A DNA stretch of 48,340 bases, from positions 1 to 48,340 of the forward strand of contig JABIFG010000308.1 of the NCBI GenBank assembly GCA_018650795.1, written 5' to 3'. How positions within the stretch are numbered: the first letter of the stretch is position 1; every line of letters starts with the position of its first letter. The notes under the pieces are model-generated. The model had not been told where the DNA came from. It searched no databases and was given only the letters and a program-made list of their open reading frames with translations. Positions 34,378 to 44,500 of the stretch are shown in pieces. A program made the position numbers and the translations under genes. Origin of the DNA: Fidelibacterota bacterium. GTDB lineage: Bacteria > Fidelibacterota > UBA8477 > JABMPR01.

Positions 34378-35665
34378 GCTAAAAACGTCTGATCAGGCTA
34401 TCTATGCTGCAATTATGGCAGAACGGGATCGTGAGAACGATACTTTAGAGTTAATCGCCTCAGAAAATTTCGTCAGCAAGGCTGTCTTACAGGCTGCTGG
34501 TAGCGTGATGACCAACAAATACGCTGAGGGTTACCCAGGTAAACGTTATTATGGTGGTTGTGAGGCAGTGGATACAGCTGAAAATCTTGCCAGAGATCGA
34601 GTAAAAGAACTCTTTGGTGCAGAGTATGCCAATGTACAGCCCCATTCGGGAAGTCAGGCCAATATGTCTGTCTATTTCACGCTGGTAAAGCCCGGTGATA
34701 CTGTTTTAGGTATGGACTTGTCCCATGGTGGTCATTTAACGCATGGTTCACACGTAAACTTTTCTGGTAAATTCTACAATATTGTGGCTTATGGCGTAAA
34801 CGCTGAAACTGGATATATCGATTATGATATGGTTCGCGATCAGGCTAAAAAATATCAGCCTAAAATGATTATTGCCGGTGGTAGCGCCTACCCAAGACAT
34901 TATGATTTCAAGTTGTTTAGAGAGATTGCCGATGAAGTTGGTGCTTTTCTCATGGCTGATGTTGCCCATCCAGCTGGATTAATCGCTGCGGGAGAACATC
35001 CAAGTCCAATGCCCCATTGTCATGTCGTGACGTCCACGACGCATAAAACCCTGAGAGGTCCACGTGGTGGACTAGTGATGATGGGTAAAGATTTTGAAAA
35101 TACATTCGGAATCGTCGCACCGAAAAGCGGACGCACAAAAATGATGAGTGAACTTTTAGATAGTACGGTCATGCCGGGTATTCAGGGTGGCCCTCTTATG
35201 CATGTTATTGCTGCAAAGGCTGTTGCCTTTGGTGAAGCATTAAAACCATCATTTAAAACCTATGCTAAGCAGGTCATATCCAATGCGAAAGCACTTGGTG
35301 TGGCTCTCAATGAATATGGCTTTAAACTCATTTCTGGCGGTACTGATAACCATTTACTACTTATTGACTTAACAGCTAACGATATTAGCGGCAAAAAGGC
35401 AGAACGCCTTCTTGAAGAAGCAGGCATGACAACCAACAAAAATATGGTCCCATTTGATCAACGCAGTCCTCTGGTTACCAGTGGGATTCGCATCGGGACT
35501 GCTGCTTTGACAACCCGTGGTTTCAAGGAAAATGAGATGAAGCTCATTGGTGGATTTATCAATGAAGTTATTACAGATCCCAACAATGAAAGTGTCATCC
35601 AGACTGTACGCGCCAAAGTCAAAGATTTGGTGAAGGACTTTCCGCATTACCAGGATGTTGAGTAA
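34367..35665 (+). CDS. glyA: Serine hydroxymethyltransferase
   Basis: A 432-residue PLP enzyme making glycine and methylene-tetrahydrofolate from serine, the main one-carbon source. It carries the typical N-terminus [10 protein letters not shown], then [38 protein letters not shown], and the PLP-binding lysine Lys227 in [12 protein letters not shown]. Full length. The start ATG overlaps rpiB, and nrdR begins 5 bases after the stop. Nothing unusual is seen. Confidence 0.97.
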   Translation: MLNELKTSDQAIYAAIMAERDRENDTLELIASENFVSKAVLQAAGSVMTNKYAEGYPGKRYYGGCEAVDTAENLARDRVKELFGAEYANVQPHSGSQANMSVYFTLVKPGDTVLGMDLSHGGHLTHGSHVNFSGKFYNIVAYGVNAETGYIDYDMVRDQAKKYQPKMIIAGGSAYPRHYDFKLFREIADEVGAFLMADVAHPAGLIAAGEHPSPMPHCHVVTSTTHKTLRGPRGGLVMMGKDFENTFGIVAPKSGRTKMMSELLDSTVMPGIQGGPLMHVIAAKAVAFGEALKPSFKTYAKQVISNAKALGVALNEYGFKLISGGTDNHLLLIDLTANDISGKKAERLLEEAGMTTNKNMVPFDQRSPLVTSGIRIGTAALTTRGFKENEMKLIGGFINEVITDPNNESVIQTVRAKVKDLVKDFPHYQDVE

Positions 35666-35670
35666 AACGT

Positions 35671-36114
35671 ATGAATTGTCCGCAATGCCAGCAAGGTGAT
35701 ACACGGGTTATTGACTCCCGACATACCCAGGATGGACGGGCCATTCGACGCAGACGTGAGTGTGGGAGTTGCGCCTACAGATTTACCACTTATGAATATG
35801 TTGAGATACAACCACTCCTGGTTATAAAGAGTAATCAGCGTCGTGAGCCATTTGAGAGAGAAAAGATTCTAAAAAGCATTGCAATTGCCTGTAGTAAACG
35901 ACCAGTGACTAGTGCGCAAATGAGCGAGACTGTTGATTTGATTATTCAAGATGTAAACACATTCGGATCATCTGAAGTACATGCAAAGGATGTGGGTGAG
36001 CTTGTGATGAAGCATCTCAAGGATCTTGATGAGATTGCCTATGTCAGATTCGCTAGTGTATACAGGAAATTTGAGGATGTCGATGAATTCAGGGCGGAAC
36101 TGGACGATATCTAG
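35671..36114 (+). CDS. nrdR: Transcriptional repressor NrdR
   Basis: A 147-residue repressor of ribonucleotide reductase genes. The N-terminal zinc ribbon uses Cys3, Cys6, Cys31 and Cys34 (MNCPQC...CGSC). The ATP-cone domain (about 49-139, VIKSNQRREPFEREKILKSI) senses dATP/ATP. Length is typical. It is co-transcribed with glyA, a pairing seen in many bacteria. No nrd genes or NrdR boxes are recognised in the window. Confidence 0.96.
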   Translation: MNCPQCQQGDTRVIDSRHTQDGRAIRRRRECGSCAYRFTTYEYVEIQPLLVIKSNQRREPFEREKILKSIAIACSKRPVTSAQMSETVDLIIQDVNTFGSSEVHAKDVGELVMKHLKDLDEIAYVRFASVYRKFEDVDEFRAELDDI

Positions 36115-36149
36115 ATTGACATTGCGATCTGATTCAGAAATATATTGAA

Positions 36150-36899
36150 ATGATCGAAATAAAAAATATTCATAAATCATTCGGTGACCTCAACGTTCTC
36201 AACGGGGTAAGCATTGAAGTTGAGGATGGCCAGAGTCTCGTCGTTATGGGGAAAAGTGGCCAGGGGAAAAGCGTTCTCCTGAAACTAATTACCCGCCTGC
36301 TTTATCCAGATGCTGGAAATATCTATATCGATGGTGACGATCTTGGTAGCCTCAATTCAAAAAGACTCAGTGAATGTCGTTTGAAATTCGGTATGTTGTT
36401 TCAGTCAGCAGCACTATTCGATAGTCTGAATATTTGTGATAATGTTGGCATCGGACTGAAAGCATACAACCGCTATTCAGATGCCGAGATTCAGTCAGTT
36501 ACCCAGGAAAGTCTTGAACGCGTCGGTTTGGTTGATGTAGGCGACAAATATCCCGCACAATTGAGTGGTGGCATGCGTAAGCGCGTTGGTTTGGCGCGTG
36601 TTGTAGCTATGAAACCTAAATATATTCTGTATGATGAACCCACCACTGGCTTGGATCCTGTTACCAGTGCACAGATTGCCATACTTATCAAAGAAATGCA
36701 GGACGACCTGAATGTTACCAGCATTATTGTGACACATGACATTCCGACTGGCTTTTTCCTGGCAGATAAAATTGTTTTACTGGATCAGGGGAACTTTTCC
36801 TTTGTTGGTAACGTGGAAGAGATGAGAAAGTCAGAAATGAAATCTGTGCAGGATTTTATCAGTGGCTATAAAGAAGAAGCAGATATTAAATTTAGGTGA
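36150..36899 (+). CDS. ABC transporter ATP-binding protein, MlaF/Ttg2A type
   Basis: A 249-residue ATPase subunit. Walker A is GKSGQGKS (about 34-41), the signature is LSGGMRKRVGLARV (about 138-151), Walker B is ILYDEPTTGLDP (about 160-171), and the H-loop is VTHD (about 194-197). LSGGMRKRVGLAR is characteristic of the MlaF/Ttg2A/TGD3 branch, which drives phospholipid transport between the membranes. The usual partners (MlaE permease, MlaD) are not next to it in this window. It ends at TGA 36899, and the Trm112-like gene follows at once. Confidence 0.87.
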   Translation: MIEIKNIHKSFGDLNVLNGVSIEVEDGQSLVVMGKSGQGKSVLLKLITRLLYPDAGNIYIDGDDLGSLNSKRLSECRLKFGMLFQSAALFDSLNICDNVGIGLKAYNRYSDAEIQSVTQESLERVGLVDVGDKYPAQLSGGMRKRVGLARVVAMKPKYILYDEPTTGLDPVTSAQIAILIKEMQDDLNVTSIIVTHDIPTGFFLADKIVLLDQGNFSFVGNVEEMRKSEMKSVQDFISGYKEEADIKFR

Positions 36900-36903
36900 T
36901 CCA

Positions 36904-37167
36904 TTGAATCAAAACCGCTTGTTTTGTCCCATTTCAAAAACTGCTCTTATGCCAGCTAGTGATGCTCAACTAAAATCATTCAATAATCTGGTTAAAAATG
37001 GGCAAGTACATGACAGAAATGGCGACCGGATTGAGGGTGAATATTCTGACCTGTTGCTAAATGAAAACTTTGATACAGCCTACAGAATTAGACTTGATAT
37101 CCCTCAACTTATACCGGCGTTATCCATATCACTTGAGGGCTTAAATTTAGTGAATTCCGTTGATTAG
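36904..37167 (+). CDS. Trm112-like small protein
   Basis: An 87-residue protein starting at TTG 36904, five bases after the ABC gene stop and with AGGTGA as ribosome binding site. The start NRLFCPISKTALMPASDAQL resembles the Trm112/UPF0434 zinc-finger family (first knuckle CPxx), and the later GDRIEGEYSDLLLNE resembles the family's D-G-I-P-x-ML end. Only one cysteine remains, so zinc binding as in typical members is unlikely. A different small-protein family cannot be excluded. It is probably co-expressed with the ATPase. Confidence 0.6.
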   Translation: MNQNRLFCPISKTALMPASDAQLKSFNNLVKNGQVHDRNGDRIEGEYSDLLLNENFDTAYRIRLDIPQLIPALSISLEGLNLVNSVD

Positions 37168-37300
37168 AGAAGGGGGCAAACCTATATTCGCCCGCTTTAA
37201 TGGAGGAGAGCTTTAAGAGAGAAAACGTTACTGGGATTTTTTGATGAGAATCCGCCAAAAATACAATACGAACCTGGCGTTCATCTTTTTTAAAGTTGAT

Positions 37301-37332
37301 ACCGAATGTTATTAGTAATATTCGGTTTTTTT
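37301..37332 (+). terminator. Strong rho-independent terminator upstream of the PorV-like gene
   Basis: ACCGAATGTTA (37301-37311) pairs with TAATATTCGGT (37316-37326, one G-U pair) around TTAG, followed by seven T. It lies 22 bases before the PorV-like start codon, so it either ends the preceding operon or attenuates the next. Confidence 0.87.
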
Positions 37333-37353
37333 ATGAATGAGGAGTTAGTGAGC

Positions 37354-38625
37354 ATGAAAATGAATAAAATAATTAATATCACCATCGGGAGTCTGATGTT
37401 TTTGTCAGTTGCCTTCTCCCAAAGTGCCTTATTTCTGCTAATTGCACCTGGTGCACGAGCAGGTGGTATGGGTGAAGCACAAGTTGCGCTAGCAGATGAC
37501 TCCTATGCAACCTACTGGAATCCTGCAGGTCTTGGTTTCCAAAGTGGTTATGAGGTCTCTGGAATGCATGTAAATTGGCTTCCAGGTCTTGTAGATGACA
37601 TGTACTATGACTTTATAGCTGGTCGCGTTCCTGTAGAGGGTCTGGGCGTATTTGGTGGGCATCTGATCTACCTCAATGCTGGCGAACAGCAGTATACCGA
37701 TGCCAATGGTGTATCTCTGGGAACCTTTCTTACTTATTTCACATCTGGAGCAGTTAGTTACGCAACTATGATTTCCGAAAATTCAAGTGTCGGCTTCAAC
37801 TTTAAAATATTATATCAACATCTTACAGATTCAGACGTCCAGGTGGGAACAGAAAAAACCAAGGGGACCGCAACAAACTTTGGGTTTGATGTTGGATACC
37901 TGAGTAAAGGTTATTTTGGTGGTAAACTGGATATTGGAGCCATGGTGGCCAATCTGGGTCCCAAAGTCATTTTCAATGATGAAGAACAAGCTGACCCCAT
38001 GCCAACAAATTTAAAACTGGGCTTCAACATGAGAGTTTATGACTCCAAGTACAATCGTCTCAATATCGTTTATGATGTGAATAAACTTCTTGTAGGTGAG
38101 TACGCTTCCATGGATTGGGATGGCGATATGTTGATTGGTGGTTATAACGAAGATGGTGCTGAGGATATATCCGGCAATTATAACTCGGACGGTCAAAACG
38201 AAATTGCCCATACCGACTCATGGTGGAAGGGCATATTTACATCTTTCCTCGACGATTGGTATCTGGGTGGTGATCGTGATATGGACGGAGATAGAATAAT
38301 TGGTGGCTATGATTCTGACACGACTATGGTAGCTGGAGGTATTTACGGCAAGAGCGGACTTCTAGAAGTAGGCAATAGTGATGATCGAAGTCCTGCTGAT
38401 GAGTTTGAATCTCTAATTCATAGTGTCGGACTGGAGTACTGGTATAACGAGATGTTTGCCATCCGAGGTGGCTATTATTACGATTCTGAAGGTAAGATTA
38501 CCACACCAACTGTTGGTGCAGGGTTACGCTACGGAAATTATGGTTTTGATTTTGGCTACACCGTTGCAGAGGAAACCCATCCTCTGAACAACACCATGCG
38601 TTTCTCGCTTATGTTAAAATTTTAG
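37354..38625 (+). CDS. PorV/PorQ-family outer-membrane protein with Asp-rich inserts
   Basis: A 423-residue exported barrel. Start ATG 37354 is chosen for its GAGGAG site and the signal peptide (1-21) beginning there; earlier in-frame codons lie in the terminator. The mature N-terminus LLIAPGARAGGMGEAQVALADD followed by YATYWNPAGL (limits about 24-58) is the hallmark of PorV/LptO-like proteins, the outer-membrane shuttle of type IX secretion. Inserted in the barrel are two similar acidic loops, about 254-266 (DWDGDMLIGGYNED) and 309-321 (DMDGDRIIGGYDSD), resembling calcium-binding DxDxDG loops. This fits the sorting-domain proteins encoded at 736 and 38714. A FadL-like transporter is the alternative. 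Confidence 0.83.
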   Translation: MKMNKIINITIGSLMFLSVAFSQSALFLLIAPGARAGGMGEAQVALADDSYATYWNPAGLGFQSGYEVSGMHVNWLPGLVDDMYYDFIAGRVPVEGLGVFGGHLIYLNAGEQQYTDANGVSLGTFLTYFTSGAVSYATMISENSSVGFNFKILYQHLTDSDVQVGTEKTKGTATNFGFDVGYLSKGYFGGKLDIGAMVANLGPKVIFNDEEQADPMPTNLKLGFNMRVYDSKYNRLNIVYDVNKLLVGEYASMDWDGDMLIGGYNEDGAEDISGNYNSDGQNEIAHTDSWWKGIFTSFLDDWYLGGDRDMDGDRIIGGYDSDTTMVAGGIYGKSGLLEVGNSDDRSPADEFESLIHSVGLEYWYNEMFAIRGGYYYDSEGKITTPTVGAGLRYGNYGFDFGYTVAEETHPLNNTMRFSLMLKF

Positions 38626-38713
38626 GTATGATCGGATTATTCTGATCGTCGATCTTTAATTTTCAACCTCAAAGGCTAGCGGGGACATCATCAACCAACT
38701 CACAGTAAGACTA

Positions 38714-41530
38714 TTGCTGACTTTTCTGTCAATGTTGTCCCTTTCAGGGCAAGAACTGAAGGTAGCAATTCTACGAGTTGCCTTTCAGGCAGATACTTCG
38801 CAAGCCACAACTGGCGATGGCAGCTTTGTACTGGAAAACACACAAGAGTTCGAGTGTACAGATTGGGCTCTGGATCCGCCTCCTCATGGTCGTGCATACT
38901 TTCAGGATCACCTCACAGCAATAGACAACTACTGGCAACGTGTTAGTAATGGTGCGGTTTATGTGAATTTTGATGATTCAGATGTCTATCCATTAAATGA
39001 AACTCAGGTCTACGAGCTACCCCATGATATGCTCTACTACCATCCTTATCTGGAATCTTTTGATGAAACCCAGAAGCTTTTCGATTTGAGCCGTGATGCT
39101 ATCGAACTTGCAGATTCTGAGGTCAAATTTGATGATTACACCACTATCATTATCGCCCATGCTGGCATGGGTGGCGATTTCGCCTTTGCGCTTGATCCCA
39201 CTCCTGGAAATATTCCCTCCGCCTATCTTTCACAATCAGATTTTGAGGAATATGGATATCTTAGTACACAAGACGGGGATCTGAATGATTTAATCATTAT
39301 TCCAGAATCACAAAATTTTCTTCAATTCAAGGAAACACGTACTCTTTTTGAAGATGCCGAAGATCCCTGTTTCTATCAGGTTGGTTTGAACGGTACTCTG
39401 GCACTCATGCTTGGTTTTCATTTGGGATTAGACCCTTTGTATAATACGGAAACTGGTGTTTCTCTGGTAGGTGGGTTTGCCCTCATGGATCAGGGCTCAA
39501 ACAATTTTCATGGTATTGTGCCAGCTTATCCGGATCCATTCACAAGAATTGATAAAGGTTGGACAACTCCAACCGTGAAACGCATAGGGGATACTGTTTC
39601 CTTACATGTTGATGATCCACCGGTGAAAATCTCAATCAATGAAGCAGAATACTACCTCGTCGAGAATCGACAGAGAAATATGCTTCATCCCAGTAGCATG
39701 CCCCTGTGGATCGATGATGCTGGGTTTGATACTGTTTCTGTAGTTCTAAGTGCTGGAGGCGTTGTTGTTCAGGTCGACGAACAGCATGCTGGTTTACCGG
39801 GTAATGGTCTCAATATCTGGCACATCGATGAAAACGCCCGCTTTGAGGATGACAATCCCAATGGCGGACCTATCCAGTTTATTGACTTCGTTGAAGCAGA
39901 TGGGGCCCAGGATATGGGACACACCACTCAACTGCTCTTTGCTGACTATCTTGAAACAGGTTGGTGGTTTGATCCATGGTTTGCTGGTAATGAGGGTTGG
40001 TTTCATCTTAATCGTTATGAAGATATAGTAGGGGACAGTCTGCTAAGTTTCAGTTCCACTACCTTTCCCGCCACAACATCAAACACCGGGACACCTACTC
40101 ACCTGAGAATCGGTGACATTTCGAATAATGGTCCCACTATGAGTTTTTCGATATCATCTGACAGATTGGCTGCCAGGGATTCCATATCAACATTCATGGG
40201 CTGGGGCGCAGAAGCAAATTCTCTCTGGGCTTTCAATACGGATTCATCACAGATTATTGAAGCTGTTTTTGCCGATGGTGGCTTTACGCGAACCCCAAGT
40301 TCAAATTTAACTCCTGAACACATTTTCCTATCCAATAGCGATAGCACCTTTCAGTTCCGCTACCCTTGGGTTTTCCCCAATATGACTTCTGGTTCAAGAT
40401 TCATCAATGTTGAAACAGGTGATTATCATAACAATCCGTCTGTAGGCAACCCATTTGAAATCGTTATTGGCAAGACTCCTCCGCTTACGCTTTCATATTT
40501 TGGTGAAAATGATGACGATTATTTCCTCGCGAAATGGTTTGAGTATGATCAAATCAGCCAAATTATTAATGAAGGTCCTTTGCTTGGTTCACCTGTTGCC
40601 AGGTTTCAGACTACCTCAGGCATTCAATCTTTCTATTCAGGTTTCACAGACGATCCTACACCGGTTGGTGTGACACCTTACCGTGACCCCAATGGCATAT
40701 ATATGGATGTCCCTGAAGCTGTTGATGTTATCTCCTGGTCAAATGGAGCTAATGCCTTGAAAATATCCCATCTTCCTACTGAATCGATTGATTATATCAA
40801 CGTGGTCAAACCCCTTCACATTATTCCCTTAGATGCTGACTTGGATGGATATTATGAAATTGGTCTGTTCTATGTGAATTCGGTTAAAATTATTAATCAA
40901 GCCGGCATTTTATATAATGGCAGTCCTTTTACTACTGAAGCCTTTTATGGTAATCCAATAGTCGGGGCAACAATTGATGGGCAACCCAGCATCTTTTTAC
41001 GTCACCTCAAGGGATATTCAATATTTGCTTATGATGGTAAACGCCTGGATAGCGGTGTATTACCACAGGTTTCCAGCAATATCGATAATTACCTGAGTAC
41101 GATGCCAGGTTTAAGTCTGATTCTCAGTGATCAGGATGTCCTGTACTTTGAATATGATCAGAATACTGATGGAATTGCATTTTGGTCTAACCCACAGGGA
41201 AATCGAGATGGTGATCGGGTGGTAGTCACACCGATAGTGATACCAGAGTCAGTTCCTGCGATAAAATCCAATTCAGTTTACAATTATCCCAATCCTGTAA
41301 ATGGTAACACCACAACGATCCGAGCCTGGTTAGGAAGCGTAGATACCTGGAGTATAGAAATATTCTCCATGAGCGGTGCTCAGGTAACTCGTATTGAACA
41401 GGATGTACTCCAACAGAATAGTTTCAATGAATGGACCTGGGATGCCGCGGAAGTATCCAATGGTGTATACCTTGCTCAGGTTGTAGCAGGGGATGCCTCC
41501 GAGATAGTCAAGATCGCCATTATTCGATGA
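38714..41530 (+). CDS. M6-peptidase-like exported protein lacking the zinc motif, with type IX sorting domain
   Basis: About 938 residues. The N-terminal half follows immune-inhibitor-A-like M6 peptidases: VAILRVAFQAD, the long beta insert, then GTLALMLGFHLGLDPLYN (227-244), ALMDQGSNNFHGIVPAYPDPFTRIDKGW and NGLNIWHIDE. Where the family has HExxHxLGL, this protein has LMLGFHLGL (231-239), so both zinc histidines and the catalytic Glu are lost; it is probably a binding protein. The C-terminus from YNYPNP (856-861) is a sorting domain. Start uncertain: TTG 38714 gives a hydrophobic leader without a basic residue. The frame stays open upstream to 38660, and ATC 38690 after AGCGGGG would add an arginine. 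The next gene overlaps its stop. Confidence 0.78.
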   Translation: MLTFLSMLSLSGQELKVAILRVAFQADTSQATTGDGSFVLENTQEFECTDWALDPPPHGRAYFQDHLTAIDNYWQRVSNGAVYVNFDDSDVYPLNETQVYELPHDMLYYHPYLESFDETQKLFDLSRDAIELADSEVKFDDYTTIIIAHAGMGGDFAFALDPTPGNIPSAYLSQSDFEEYGYLSTQDGDLNDLIIIPESQNFLQFKETRTLFEDAEDPCFYQVGLNGTLALMLGFHLGLDPLYNTETGVSLVGGFALMDQGSNNFHGIVPAYPDPFTRIDKGWTTPTVKRIGDTVSLHVDDPPVKISINEAEYYLVENRQRNMLHPSSMPLWIDDAGFDTVSVVLSAGGVVVQVDEQHAGLPGNGLNIWHIDENARFEDDNPNGGPIQFIDFVEADGAQDMGHTTQLLFADYLETGWWFDPWFAGNEGWFHLNRYEDIVGDSLLSFSSTTFPATTSNTGTPTHLRIGDISNNGPTMSFSISSDRLAARDSISTFMGWGAEANSLWAFNTDSSQIIEAVFADGGFTRTPSSNLTPEHIFLSNSDSTFQFRYPWVFPNMTSGSRFINVETGDYHNNPSVGNPFEIVIGKTPPLTLSYFGENDDDYFLAKWFEYDQISQIINEGPLLGSPVARFQTTSGIQSFYSGFTDDPTPVGVTPYRDPNGIYMDVPEAVDVISWSNGANALKISHLPTESIDYINVVKPLHIIPLDADLDGYYEIGLFYVNSVKIINQAGILYNGSPFTTEAFYGNPIVGATIDGQPSIFLRHLKGYSIFAYDGKRLDSGVLPQVSSNIDNYLSTMPGLSLILSDQDVLYFEYDQNTDGIAFWSNPQGNRDGDRVVVTPIVIPESVPAIKSNSVYNYPNPVNGNTTTIRAWLGSVDTWSIEIFSMSGAQVTRIEQDVLQQNSFNEWTWDAAEVSNGVYLAQVVAGDASEIVKIAIIR

Positions 41531-44500
41531 ACATCGTTAAATTCATACTCTACATCCTCGGTATAAGCAGCCTTCTGATAGCTCAGGGCTTTAACCATCC
41601 TGAGTTGGAATGGGAAACCATTGAGGGTAAGCACTTTATAGTGCATTACCACCAGAATACAGAATGGACGGCTAACGAGGCATTGCACGTAGCAGATGAC
41701 ATCTATGCTGGCATAACCTCACTCTATCAATATGAACCTGAAGAAAAGACTCAGATCATTATCAGAGACACTGATGATTATGCCAATGGTGGAGCATATT
41801 ACTTTGACAATAAAATTGAAATCTGGGCCATGCCGCTGGATTATGATTTGCGGGGCTCGCATTACTGGCTCAGAGATGTCATCACCCACGAATTCACTCA
41901 CATCATCAGTTTACGAGCCTCTCGGAAGCTGCATAAAAACGTTCCAGCAGCATATTTGCAAGTTATTTCATATGAACCTGAACGTCGCGAAGATGTTCTA
42001 TATGGCTATCCCAATGGTATCGCTTCATATCCAATCCCTTCAGTGGTAGTTCCCATGTGGTGGGCTGAAGGCATTGCACAATTTCAGAATGATACGACGC
42101 GATGGGATTGGTGGGATAGTGTACGAGATATGATGTTGAGAGATCGTATCAGTTATGATAAAGTCCTGACACTCAATGAGATGGATGGATTTGGTAAAGT
42201 TGGTATTGGCAATGAAAGCGTCTATAACCATGGTTTTGGTTTTGTAAGGTACCTAGCTCACGAGTATGGGCAGGACGTACTTAAGCGTATCACAGATCGT
42301 CTTAGCAGTCCCCGAAATTATGGCTTTTATAAAGCCCTTGAAGCAGAAACAGGAGTGCCGGCAAATAGACTATGGGACGACTGGGTGACATCCCTCGCTG
42401 CTCGGCAGGCGTTGTCCTTTCAGGATGATGAAGCCATCAGTCCTATCCATTTCATCCAGCGCGAAGGAGATGCCAATCATTATCCCAGATTCAATGTTAC
42501 TGGCAAAAAACTGGGTTTCATTTCCAGCTCAGGTGAAACCTATCTATCTCGAACTGCTCTATTTATCAAAGATAGCTCTGAAACAGCTGAAAAATTAATT
42601 CCTGGAGTTGAGGGATTTGATTGGAGTCCCGATGGTGAGCATCTTGTCTATGCCCGTAAGGAATACTACGATGGGGGCATACCTGATCCACGTACACATG
42701 ATCATTCAAGCCACAGTCTGAACCCTTTCTTGTCTGCCAATGCAGTTTCTACCTGTGAACGTTGTAAGCTGCTGATCAGTGGATCAAGATATTCGGACTT
42801 ATTTATAGTACATCCGGACAGCCTTGATGAAGAACGTCAGCTAACTTTTGGTGAACGGGTCAAAAATCCGGTCTGGTCACCACAAGGGGATAGGATTGCT
42901 TTTGTTAATCTCAGGGATGGCAGTAACAATCTCTGTCTTGCTTTCCCGGAATATCCTGATAGCGTCCAGCAGATCACTTTTTTTGCTCCTGGTACCCAAG
43001 TGTATGTCCCGAGGTGGTCACCTGATGGTAAGAGCATCATCTTTGACTATACCTCCGGCAGTAATCGTGATATTGCCATTTATCATCTCGCGAACGGAAA
43101 CATTGAACCCATACTATCTGAGAAATGGGATGAGCGCAATCCAGTATTCAGAGGTGACTCAACTATTTATTACACTGATGATCGTACTGGAGTGTTTAAT
43201 ATTTATACATACGATCTAAAAACAAAAGCTAATGGTCGCGTTACCAATGTGATCGGTGGAGCTTTCCAGGCAGAGTGGTACAACGATAAGCTCTATTATT
43301 CTCTGTATGATAGTCTGGGGTTCAACATCGCTGTACTGGATGAATCAGAATTGGTCAATCTTGAGAGTGCACCCCTGAACGCATCCCTGGAACGTATCAT
43401 CGATCCTACCTGGACACGCCATGATGAAAAGTTGACTCCTACAGATTATTCATTCCGTGCTGGTCCCATGTTTTTATTGCCTCGTATGCAAATTGAGATG
43501 GACCAATCAAAGAATGATATTTTAGTAAAGCCAGGTTTCTACTTTTTCTCGGATGAGATCATCAGCAATTATTCAATGATTGGTGGTTTTGGACTGGCAC
43601 CCAATCTGGATATGGATTTATTCATATCGGCCCAGTACAAAGGTTTCCTCCCTACCATAACATTTGAATTTTATCAGATGGTACGCCACACCACGGAAGA
43701 ATTATGGTATTATGGGAAAGTTTATCCTGCTCAAAGTGATCTAACATTCAGCCTATCTCAAGGAGTGTTATCTGCCGACATTCGAGTACCTCCAATGCAT
43801 GCGCTCAAATTAGACATATCAGCTTCTAATTATCGTACGTCAATTGGCTTACACACTGTCGGTCCCAATAATCTTCCAGCCGGAGGCATCAGTTATGACT
43901 ACTATAAAGGCTGGGACTGGGGCTTAAAATGGGATATGTCACACATCAATATCAGACAGGAGCGGGGGATTAATCCATCGGGTTATAAAGCCAGCATCTC
44001 TATTCGAGATAACCATCACAATTTTCTTGATCATTACGGGTATGATGAATCAACTGAGCGATGGGGAAATATCTTCGGCAATTATCGCTATGCAAAATTG
44101 AATGCCTCGACATTTTATGGGTATCTACTTCCTGTACCTGGCAACTTTGTCATATCCAATACAACGGAATTGAATCTGATTGATAACAATGCCATAGATG
44201 ATTTCTTCTGGGAGTTTGGTGGCGGCATGCCTGGATTAAAAGGCTATCCATTCTACGCTTTAAAAGGGAGTCGTCGGTTTATTTCCACAGCCACCATGAG
44301 ATTCCCTCTCTTCAGAGATAATTACAGCCGTGTTGCACATCTGACTGTTAGGGACCTCTACCTCGGTTTTCATGGACAATTCGGTGCCATATGGTCAGCT
44401 GATCCTGAAATGGTGACTCCGGATGACTTTTCTGCCTGGATGACGCATGAAAGAGATCAAGTAAATCTGGTCAAGGATGTAGGCATGGATTTACGCCTAG

